DNA of 64,000 nucleotides. Source: a bacterium. GTDB lineage: Bacteria; Zhuqueibacterota; QNDG01; JAGLOF01. Below, piece by piece: positions 53,064 to 64,000 of the stretch. A model generated the notes under the pieces. That model was not told the DNA's origin. It worked only from the letters and a program-made list of their open reading frames with translations, and made no database searches. The stretch spans positions 1 through 64,000 of the forward strand of contig JAFGRY010000050.1 in assembly GCA_016934955.1 (NCBI GenBank), given 5' to 3'. Position 1 is the first letter of the stretch, and each line of letters begins with the position of its first letter. The translations under genes and the position numbers were made by a program.

Positions 53064-54283
53064 CCGTTTCAGCGCCCACAGTCAGACTGTTCGATCAGAA
53101 TCCCTATGAGGCCGCGTTCGAGGCGTCGGTTCTCCAGGCCGAGGTGGTCGACGGCAGGAGCCGGGTGATCCTGGACCGGACCCTCTTCTATCCGGCATCC
53201 GGGGGACAGCCGTGTGACCTTGGGACACTCAACGGCGCTGCCGTACTGGATGTGTTCGAAGACGGCGCGTCGGGAGTCATCACTCATGTTGCCGGCGGCC
53301 GCTTCACCGGCGGTGACAGGGTGACGGGCCTGGTGGACATGGAGAGGCGGTTCGATCATATGCAGCAGCACTCCGGGCAGCACATCCTCTCGGCCGTTTT
53401 CCTGGACATCCTTGATGCCACAACAGTGGGATTCCACCTCAGCGCCGACGTGTCGACCCTGGATTTTTCCATTGCACCGCCTTCCCGGGACGCTCTCGCC
53501 CGTGCCGAGCTGGCCGCCAACCGCGTTGTCTACGAAAACCGGCCGGTGTCGGTCAGCAGGGTCACTGCCGCGGAAGCCAGGAGCCTGCCGCTGCGAAAAC
53601 CGCCCCCTGAAGTCGAGGACCTGAGAATTGTCCATATCGAGAATCTCGACATGACCGCCTGCTGCGGCACCCATGTGAGATCGGCCGGCGAGGTCGGGAT
53701 GATCAAAGTGCTCGGCTGTGAGAAATTCCGGGAAGGGTGCAGGGTGACCTTCGTCTGCGGCCGGCGGGCCCTCATGGACTATCAGCGGAAAAACAGCATC
53801 CTCAGCGAGGCGGCCCGCATGCTGACGGTGGGTGAGCACGAGCTGATTCCCCGGGTGTCGGGGCTGCTGGACGACCGGAAAGGTCTCAAGCAGACAATAA
53901 CGTCTTTGAAATCCAGGGTGATAGAGTCTGAAGCCGCTGCGCTCTACGCGTCCGCGGCGAAATTCAATACTATTACATTCGTTTCAGCGGTATACAGCGA
54001 TTTTTCAGCCAAAGACCTCCAGCAGATGGCCCGCAGTGTCTGCGCCCGCGATGGTGTCGTGTGTGTGCTCGGGCTCGAACATGAACGGGCGACCGTCGTC
54101 ATCGCGCAATCGGCGGATCTCGGTCTTGATATTTCCCGGATAAAAGATGCGGCGGAAGCGGTGATCGAAGGCCGGGGCGGCGGCAGTGATCTGCTCACCC
54201 AGACCAGCGGCCCTGATGCGGCTCGCACGCGTCAGGCAGTGCGCGTCTGTGAAGAAACGGTTAAAAAAATGAGTGAAACGTAA
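53060..54283 (+). CDS. Alanyl-tRNA editing protein, AlaX long type
   Basis: A 407-residue free-standing editing factor that hydrolyses mischarged Ser-tRNA(Ala) or Gly-tRNA(Ala). Zinc ligands match AlaRS editing domains: HSGQH (His104, His108) and CCGTH (Cys201, His205). TLFYPASGGQPCDLG at 42-56 is the family N-terminal signature. After residue 225 there is a helical linker and a C-terminal DHHA1 domain with the glycine-rich EGRGGGSDLLTQ, so it equals the AlaRS C-terminal half without the synthetase. ATG start overlaps dsbD; the link with dsbD is positional only. Confidence 0.92.
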   Translation: MTVSAPTVRLFDQNPYEAAFEASVLQAEVVDGRSRVILDRTLFYPASGGQPCDLGTLNGAAVLDVFEDGASGVITHVAGGRFTGGDRVTGLVDMERRFDHMQQHSGQHILSAVFLDILDATTVGFHLSADVSTLDFSIAPPSRDALARAELAANRVVYENRPVSVSRVTAAEARSLPLRKPPPEVEDLRIVHIENLDMTACCGTHVRSAGEVGMIKVLGCEKFREGCRVTFVCGRRALMDYQRKNSILSEAARMLTVGEHELIPRVSGLLDDRKGLKQTITSLKSRVIESEAAALYASAAKFNTITFVSAVYSDFSAKDLQQMARSVCARDGVVCVLGLEHERATVVIAQSADLGLDISRIKDAAEAVIEGRGGGSDLLTQTSGPDAARTRQAVRVCEETVKKMSET

Positions 54284-54342
54284 AAAAAAGATGCATAATT
54301 CGCTTTGATTTTTCCCCGCTATTTGTTAGTTTGCAATCAGAA

Positions 54343-54630
54343 ATGATGAACCTGATAACGTTTTTTATAACCATACCATCCGAGAATCAGGTGCCGTTTG
54401 CCCAGTCGGTGGAGGCGCTGCGTTCTCGCTGGAGCAAAGAGAAGATAAGTATCTCTCTTTTTCGGGACGGGGGCCGGCCGGAACGATTCCTGCTGATGCT
54501 GCTGACCGAGAGAACCATTGATGATGTAACCGGAATGATCAGGGATGCCGATGAGGCGGGGCATCTGTTTGCCAGTATGAAATCCGCCGAAGGATCCATA
54601 TCGGTTTCGTATATGGAGCAGGTAGTATAG
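54343..54630 (+). CDS. Small protein of unknown function
   Basis: A 95-residue soluble protein (MMNLITFFITIPSENQVPFA), with alternation of strands and helices (VEALRSRWSKEKISISLFRD, ERFLLMLLTERTIDDVTG, SISVSYMEQVV) consistent with a ferredoxin-like dimeric fold. No family recognised. TTGATT with a 16-base gap to TAGTTT upstream could be its promoter. The next gene begins 22 bases on. Coding appearance is good but the start could be 54331, 54343 or 54346. Confidence 0.6.
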   Translation: MMNLITFFITIPSENQVPFAQSVEALRSRWSKEKISISLFRDGGRPERFLLMLLTERTIDDVTGMIRDADEAGHLFASMKSAEGSISVSYMEQVV

Positions 54631-54652
54631 CGTTCTGTAAGGGGGATCCGAC

Positions 54653-55138
54653 ATGTCGGATATTGTGAACCAGGTAGTTGAGATTCTCGAACGGGCCGAA
54701 TCGTTTCTGGTGCCGCTCGAGTGGATCATCGAAAAACTGGAAGAGGCGAATAAACTGCCGTCTATATCCGATGAGGAACTGATCGATTCTCTCCGCCAGG
54801 ATCCCCGCGTAAAAGTGTTCGAGAAAGAAGATCCGGAAGAGATCGCCGGTGAGGAATTTCCCGCTGCCGCTCAATCGATCAGTTCTCTTGGACTCAGCGG
54901 CAGCCCCCGGGTGATGCTGAAATCGCGGGTTCCCACCAAGTCGGAAATCGTCGCGTTTCTGCTGCAGAAAGCGGATCAGACCTACGACGCGCTTTTCAAA
55001 GCCTGGCAGATCCGGCCCGAGCATGATGAGGATACCGAGGATCAGCTGCTTGACGCCCTGGCAAAGGCCCAGAAGCTGCAGCGGGAGCTGAGAACCATCA
55101 AGCGCCAGCAGGATGCCAAAGTAATCAATGAACATTGA
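54653..55138 (+). CDS. Acidic helical protein of unknown function
   Basis: A 161-residue acidic protein with no recognised family. Residues 1-60 (IVNQVVEILERAESFLVPLE, EWIIEKLEEANKLPSISDEE) look like a winged-helix-type small domain; the middle is a Pro/Ser linker and the C-terminal 60 residues are a coiled coil (DALAKAQKLQRELRTIKRQQ). No signal peptide or cysteine. The arrangement resembles a small regulator or scaffold. GGGGGATC lies before the ATG. Probably co-transcribed with the 95-residue protein. Confidence 0.7.
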   Translation: MSDIVNQVVEILERAESFLVPLEWIIEKLEEANKLPSISDEELIDSLRQDPRVKVFEKEDPEEIAGEEFPAAAQSISSLGLSGSPRVMLKSRVPTKSEIVAFLLQKADQTYDALFKAWQIRPEHDEDTEDQLLDALAKAQKLQRELRTIKRQQDAKVINEH

Positions 55139-55220
55139 TCGCGGCCCCTGCTGCTTTGCCGGTTGTGTGACATCGTCCACCGGCGCCCTCCTGTTTTATA
55201 TCAGTTGATGAATCTGACAC

Positions 55221-56273
55221 ATGACTCCTGAATGGAAGCGGATACTCGCCGAGAGTATTGACAATCCCCGGGATATCGCCGCACTATCCGGTCTCGATGC
55301 CGCGACGCTGGTTTCTGTATGCAGCCGGTATCCCCTGCTCATCAATCCCTATGTGCTGCACACGGCGCAGGCCGGCGGGCCTCCCCTGCTGAAGCAGGTG
55401 ATACCCGATCCCCGGGAGCTGGACGATAGAGCGGGCGTGGCAGATCCCCTGGCGGAAGAGCGGGACAGTCCGGTCCCTCTTCTGACCCACCGTTACCCTG
55501 ACAGGGTCCTCTTCCTCGTTTCCGGCCGCTGTGCGTCGATCTGCCGTTTCTGCACGAGAAAGCGTAAGATCGGCCGCATGGACCCGATTTCCGACAGGGC
55601 AATCGAAAACGGTGTCGACTATATACGGGGCAATGACCGTATTCGGGATGTGCTGCTGTCGGGAGGTGATCCCCTTGTGCTGGAAGATGATCGACTCGCC
55701 TGGATCCTGAGCATGGTGAGGAGTATCCCACACGTGGAAACGATCCGCATTGGAACCCGGGTTCCCTGTTTCCTGCCCCAGCGGATAACACCGGGGCTGG
55801 TACGGGTATTACGCCGGTTCCAGCCACTCTATGTAAACATGCATTTCAATCATCCAGCTGAAATCACTCCCGAGGCCGCCGCGGCATGTTTGAAGCTGGC
55901 TGACGCAGGACTGCCGCTGGGCTCCCAGACTGTGCTTTTAAGAGGTGTCAATGACAATGCCTCGATTCTTGCCGGGCTCATGAGGGCGCTCCTGCGGATC
56001 AGGGTGAAGCCCTACTACCTGCTGCAGGCCGATCTCACCAGAGGCACCGATCATTTTCGCACCAGAACAGGGACCGGTCTCGAGATCATGAAACAGATGC
56101 GGGGCCATATCTCGGGGATGGCGGTTCCCGCGTTTGTCATGGACCTTCCCGGGGGCGGGGGAAAGGTGCCGCTGCTGCCGGATTATGTGCAATCACGGGA
56201 CCCCGATTCGCTGACCCTGCGCAATTACCGCGGGGACCTATACACCTATCCGGAGCCGCATACCGGCGGCTGA
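55221..56273 (+). CDS. KamA/EpmB-family radical SAM aminomutase
   Basis: A 350-residue radical SAM enzyme. Cluster-binding CASICRFC (Cys104, Cys108, Cys111) followed by TRKRKIG, SGGDPLVL, TIRIGTRVPCFLPQR and the PLP-lysine motif PGGGGK (Lys315). These are the marks of lysine 2,3-aminomutases. At 350 residues it is nearer to EpmB (EF-P lysine modification) than to the about 415-residue KamA, but no efp, epmA, kamD or kamE is in the window, so the substrate is open. It has no strong promoter or ribosome-binding site in the 80-base gap before it. Confidence 0.87.
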   Translation: MTPEWKRILAESIDNPRDIAALSGLDAATLVSVCSRYPLLINPYVLHTAQAGGPPLLKQVIPDPRELDDRAGVADPLAEERDSPVPLLTHRYPDRVLFLVSGRCASICRFCTRKRKIGRMDPISDRAIENGVDYIRGNDRIRDVLLSGGDPLVLEDDRLAWILSMVRSIPHVETIRIGTRVPCFLPQRITPGLVRVLRRFQPLYVNMHFNHPAEITPEAAAACLKLADAGLPLGSQTVLLRGVNDNASILAGLMRALLRIRVKPYYLLQADLTRGTDHFRTRTGTGLEIMKQMRGHISGMAVPAFVMDLPGGGGKVPLLPDYVQSRDPDSLTLRNYRGDLYTYPEPHTGG

Positions 56274-60705
<4,432 letters not shown>

Positions 60706-60745
60706 AAGAGAAGCAGCGGGGGGCACAACAAGCGAGGAGATCGTC

Positions 60746-62308
60746 ATGACCACCAGATCCAGCCAATCGAGACGAGAGTTTTTAAAGGCCGCCGCGGCGG
60801 GGGCGGCCGCGGTTACCCTGGGACAGCTGGGCTGTTCCGGATCCCCGGGGAAAAAGCGGCCGAATATCATTTACATTCTGGCCGATGATCTGGGGTATGG
60901 CGAGCTCGGATGCTACGGTCAGGAGAAGATACTGACCCCGAACATCGACGCCCTGGCGGCAGCGGGCATGCGGTTCACGCAGCATTACTCCGGGAGCCCG
61001 GTGTGCGCGCCGTCCCGCTGCACGCTCCTCACCGGCAAGCATACCGGCCATGCCTACATCAGGGGAAACGACGAGTGGGGATCCAGGGGCAACGTGTGGG
61101 ATTATCTGGAAATGATCAGGCATCCCGAGCTGGAGGGGCAGCGGCCGATTCCCGCGGACACGGAGACGGTCGGGAAGATGCTGCAGCGTCAGGGATACAC
61201 AACCGCCTGTATCGGCAAATGGGGGCTGGGGGCTCCGGGCACGGAGGGGGTGCCCAACAAGCAGGGATTCGATCTCTTTTTCGGCTACAACTGTCAGCGG
61301 CAGGCGCACACCTACTATCCGAAGCATCTCTGGAGAAATGAGGAGAAAGTTATTCTCGACAACAGGATCGTGGCGCCGCACGCCAATCTGGCGGAAGGAG
61401 CCGATCCCGACGATCCGGAAAGCTACGCCGATTTCACGCTGAACGAGTACAGTCCCGATCTCATGGGCAGGGAAGCGCTGGCGTTCATCGAGGAGAATCA
61501 GGACAATCCGTTCTTCCTCTATTTCTCGACGACCATTCCCCACCTGCCGATACAGGCACCGCCGGCGTATGTGCAGATGTATCGGGAGAAATTCGGGGAG
61601 GAAGAGCCCTATACCGGTACCGGCTATTTTCCGCATCGGTATCCCCGGGCCGGTTACGCGGGCATGATCACCTATCTGGACGACCAGGTCGGCGCCCTGG
61701 TGAAAAAACTCAAAGACCTGGGCCTCTATGACAATACGCTGATCATGTTTTCCAGCGACAACGGGCCGACCTACACCGGCGGTGTGGATGTCGATTTCTT
61801 CAACAGCGCCGGGCCGTTTCAGAACGGGTACGGACGCACCAAGGGATTCACCTACGAGGGAGGGATCCGGGTGCCGTTCATCGCCTGCTGGCCGGGGGTG
61901 ATTCGCCCGGGATCGGTGTCAGACCGTATTTCCGCCTTCTGGGATCTGTTCCCGACGCTGGCAGAGGTCGCCGGCGCACCCGCGCCCGGGGACAGCGACG
62001 GGATCAGCTTTCTGCCCGACCTGAAAGGCAGGCGCAATCCCGGGCGGCATGAGTTCCTTTACTGGGAGTTTCCCGCATACGCGGGACAGCAGGCGGTCAG
62101 AATGGGCCGCTGGAAGGGGATCCGGAAAAATATTTTCCAGGGCAACATGACCATCGAGCTGTATGATCTCGAGAACGATCTGCGGGAGACAACGGACGTC
62201 GCCGATGCCCATCCTGATATCGTGGCGAAGATCGAAGCCGTGATGCGGGAGCAGCACGTTCCGGCCGAACTGGAGCGGTTCAAGATCACCCAGCTCGGTG
62301 ACGCGTAA
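60746..62308 (+). CDS. Tat-exported arylsulfatase
   Basis: A 520-residue sulfatase of the type I formylglycine class. The N-terminus SRREFLK with Arg9-Arg10 is a twin-arginine signal. ADDLGYGELGCYG supplies the metal Asp pair, and CAPSR (Cys87) is the residue turned into formylglycine by a maturase, which would have to be encoded elsewhere. Other motifs are GKWGLG, DDQVGALVKKL and FSSDNGP. It would remove sulfate esters from glycans. ATG at 60746 has GAGGAGA upstream. Follows the sialidase by 40 bases; the three genes look like one glycan-degrading operon. Confidence 0.93.
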   Translation: MTTRSSQSRREFLKAAAAGAAAVTLGQLGCSGSPGKKRPNIIYILADDLGYGELGCYGQEKILTPNIDALAAAGMRFTQHYSGSPVCAPSRCTLLTGKHTGHAYIRGNDEWGSRGNVWDYLEMIRHPELEGQRPIPADTETVGKMLQRQGYTTACIGKWGLGAPGTEGVPNKQGFDLFFGYNCQRQAHTYYPKHLWRNEEKVILDNRIVAPHANLAEGADPDDPESYADFTLNEYSPDLMGREALAFIEENQDNPFFLYFSTTIPHLPIQAPPAYVQMYREKFGEEEPYTGTGYFPHRYPRAGYAGMITYLDDQVGALVKKLKDLGLYDNTLIMFSSDNGPTYTGGVDVDFFNSAGPFQNGYGRTKGFTYEGGIRVPFIACWPGVIRPGSVSDRISAFWDLFPTLAEVAGAPAPGDSDGISFLPDLKGRRNPGRHEFLYWEFPAYAGQQAVRMGRWKGIRKNIFQGNMTIELYDLENDLRETTDVADAHPDIVAKIEAVMREQHVPAELERFKITQLGDA

Positions 62309-62339
62309 ACGGGTGACACCGCCCGGCGCCATAATTCAC

Positions 62340-62386
62340 TTGCTTTTCACCGGCGGGGATCGTATTTTGGTTAGGCGGTGTCTAAC
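62340..62386 (+). promoter_or_regulatory. Promoter and palindromic operator of the lon-side marR
   Basis: TTGCTT (62340-62345), 17 bases, TATTTT (62363-62368). GTTAG (62370-62374) and CTAAC (62382-62386), seven bases apart, lie over the expected start point. The same GTTAG-N7-CTAAC occurs upstream of lon. Confidence 0.78.
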
Positions 62387-62404
62387 TAATTTGCCGGAGT
62401 CCGG

Positions 62405-62821
62405 ATGGACTACTATGCGCTACTACTGAGGGCTCTGAAACAGTTTGATCAGCACGGCAGGCGCTGTCAGGATGAGGTGAGCCGCAGAACAGGGCTCGCT
62501 GAACTGAAACAGAACCAGTTCAGGTACCTCGAGATCATTGCAGAAAACGACGATCTGACGCCGGGAGGGTTTGCCGAGATTCTGCGTGTTACCAGGCCGT
62601 CCGTTAGCGAGATCGTGGTGCAGCTTGTGAATCTCGACTGTGTGCGGAAGCAGCAGTGCGTCCGGGACGGCAGGCGGTATTATATCAGGCTCACTGAACG
62701 GGGACAGCAGATAGTGAGTTCCCGGTACCTGATGCAGCGCCGGATGGCGGAACGGATCCGGCGGTCGCTTACCGACGAGGAAGTGAGGGAATTTGTGCGT
62801 CTGCTGGAAAAGATACAATAG
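62405..62821 (+). CDS. MarR-family transcriptional regulator
   Basis: A 138-residue MarR protein. Helix-turn-helix LTPGGFAEILRVTRPSVSEIV at about 57-77 and wing RKQQCVRDGRRYYIRLTERG (about 85-104), with dimerisation helices at both ends (AERIRRSLTDEEVREFVRLL). It lies between sulfatase and lon. Its promoter and the lon leader carry identical palindromes, so it likely represses both. The N-terminal CQDEVSRRTGL region and the two Cys (near 20 and 80) could give redox sensing, but this is speculative. Confidence 0.88.
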   Translation: MDYYALLLRALKQFDQHGRRCQDEVSRRTGLAELKQNQFRYLEIIAENDDLTPGGFAEILRVTRPSVSEIVVQLVNLDCVRKQQCVRDGRRYYIRLTERGQQIVSSRYLMQRRMAERIRRSLTDEEVREFVRLLEKIQ

Positions 62822-62847
62822 GGCGGGGGTTTTTTTTGTAATAATTA

Positions 62848-62864
62848 GTTAGTTAGGATCTAAC
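62848..62864 (+). promoter_or_regulatory. Operator-like palindrome upstream of lon
   Basis: GTTAG (62848-62852), seven bases, CTAAC (62860-62864): same arms and spacing as the site upstream of the marR gene. A further GTTAG overlaps at 62852-62856. It lies 91 bases before the lon ATG in an AT-rich patch that may hold a promoter. Confidence 0.7.
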
Positions 62865-62954
62865 GAAACATTTTGCCTGCTGGGGCGTTTAACGAACAGT
62901 ACCCCGGAACCGGGACTTCCGTCCGGGGGGATCACAAAAAAACGGGAAACGACA

Positions 62955-64000
62955 ATGGAAGAACATGATCATATCGGACCGGAACTGCTGGTGCTGCCGA
63001 TCTACAATACCGTAATCCTCGCCGGCATGACAACACAGATATTTGTCGACAGGGAAAAAGGCGCCCAGATCAAGGCCCAGATGGACAATACCGGGACCTT
63101 TCTGCTCGGGCTGACGGTTAAGGATGAATTCGCGGAGGGCGAGCTTTCCGGGAACAGTTTTTACCGGGTCGGCACTCTGATCAAGCTGGATGCGGTCAGA
63201 CCGGCGGATTCCGGGTACCTGCTGATACTGAAAGCACTGAAGCGCATTCATGCCGACCGGATCACGGCGGACAGAACCCGTATTTCGGCGGTATATTCGT
63301 ACCTGGATGACCGGCGGGATCTCGGTGAGCCGGAACGGTTCGCCATGGCGGAAGCGATGCGAGTCCTGATCAGGGATATCGGCCGGAATTTCAAAGGCGC
63401 CGAACCCTTTTTGAAACGGGTGGATGCCATGCGGGTCCCCGATGATCTTATGGGATTCGCCATGCCCCATCTGGAGGTGCCGCTGCAGGAGAAACAGGCG
63501 CTGCTGGAAATCGCTTCAGAACGGGACCGCTGTCTGAAATTTCTCGATTTGCTGCGGCTGCAGAAAGAGGAGATCAGTCTCAAGATCGAGCTTTCGGAGA
63601 AATTGAATAAAAAGTTGAACAGCAGCCACCGGGAGGCGATCCTGCGGGAGCAGCTCAAGGCAATCCAGGACGAACTGAAGGAAACACAGGATGGCGCCGC
63701 TGAAGCTCCGGACTACCGAACGCGCATCAACGAGGCCATGATGCCGGAAGCGGTGAAGACGGTGGCGCTTGCCGAACTCGAAAAGATGGAGACCTTCGGC
63801 CCCAAGCATCATGAATTCGGACTGGTGAAAAATTATCTCGAGCTGCTGCTTTCACTGCCGTGGAAGCCCGGCAGAAAACGACGGATCGATCTGGATAAGG
63901 CCAGGGCGGTCCTGGATGCCCGGCATTACGGGCTGGGAGATGTAAAGGACCGGATTATACAGCATCTCGCGGTGATGAAGCTCAAGAAAGGGCGCCGGGG
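62955..64000 (+). CDS. lon: Lon protease, N-terminal part (runs off the window)
   Basis: The first 348 codons of an ATP-dependent Lon protease, which degrades misfolded and regulatory proteins. Visible: LON substrate-binding domain (about 10-205; LLVLPIYNTVILAGM), a coiled coil (SERDRCLKFLDLLRLQKEEI, REAILREQLKAIQDELKE), and the helical segment up to YGLGDVKDRIIQHLAVMKLK, which in Lon directly precedes the Walker A motif. ATPase and Ser-Lys peptidase domains lie beyond 64000. No stop or frameshift appears in the seen part. The preceding palindrome points to control by the adjacent MarR protein. Confidence 0.92.
   Translation, partial: MEEHDHIGPELLVLPIYNTVILAGMTTQIFVDREKGAQIKAQMDNTGTFLLGLTVKDEFAEGELSGNSFYRVGTLIKLDAVRPADSGYLLILKALKRIHADRITADRTRISAVYSYLDDRRDLGEPERFAMAEAMRVLIRDIGRNFKGAEPFLKRVDAMRVPDDLMGFAMPHLEVPLQEKQALLEIASERDRCLKFLDLLRLQKEEISLKIELSEKLNKKLNSSHREAILREQLKAIQDELKETQDGAAEAPDYRTRINEAMMPEAVKTVALAELEKMETFGPKHHEFGLVKNYLELLLSLPWKPGRKRRIDLDKARAVLDARHYGLGDVKDRIIQHLAVMKLKKGRR

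Overview
The window looks like a chromosome segment from an uncultured, diderm (outer-membrane-bearing), GC-rich bacterium, most likely in or near the FCB group. Evidence is the mix of DsbD, a TonB-family protein, PorV/UPF0164-type and Omp85-like barrels, a DUF5916 outer-membrane protein, a very large secreted protein ending in a FlgD-like Ig domain, and housekeeping genes with standard architecture. I cannot fix the phylum from sequence alone. No rRNA, tRNA, CRISPR array, phage or intact insertion sequence was found. Recognisable promoters follow the sigma-70 consensus and nearly always have a 17-base spacer.

Layout. 1-610: a heptamer repeat array and an AT-rich stretch with no gene. 611-2480: leftward MATE efflux pump plus MarR repressor, with palindromic operators on the promoter. 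2544-4730: leftward DUF5916 outer-membrane protein. 4809-9477: rightward peptidases (C69 family, PepD), an HD-domain protein and a small exported protein. 10002-19456: information processing: a short Rho, then cvpA-mutS2-dnaG and an endonuclease Q/UvrD helicase fusion. 19757-21028: a duplicated NTF2-like exported protein and a small leftward gene. 21102-24787: yjbQ-thiL (thiamine diphosphate), a methyltransferase, ftsE-ftsX. 24803-33660: hrcA, dnaJ, a ComEA-like protein, an unusual type IV pilus/type II secretion-like set (giant tryptophan-rich pseudopilin, PilM-like, PilN-like), then rsmD, coaD and pta, closed by a strong terminator.

33697-46827: a TPR-like protein, then a tight operon with a 2004-residue secreted repeat protein, a PorV-like barrel with TPRs and a 1171-residue regulator. 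The regulator joins an RsbW-type kinase, two membrane segments, HAMP, a SpoIIE-type phosphatase, a transposase-like helix-turn-helix and TPRs. Next to it, under its own consensus promoter, lies a STAS antagonist that carries a recognisably similar C-terminal helix-turn-helix. 46954-55138: TonB-family protein, lipoprotein, a metallopeptidase-like/beta-propeller/barrel protein, DsbD, an AlaX-type editing protein and two small unknown genes. 55221-62308: a KamA-type radical SAM enzyme followed by an exported beta-galactosidase, a sialidase-like lipoprotein and a sulfatase, which together suggest use of sulfated or sialylated glycans. 62340-64000: a MarR-type repressor and the start of lon, each preceded by the same GTTAG-N7-CTAAC palindrome.

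The most promising candidates for undescribed biology are the fused partner-switching system at 42572-46827, the octad-tryptophan pseudopilin at 27513-29267, and the EndoQ-UvrD fusion at 16247-19456.
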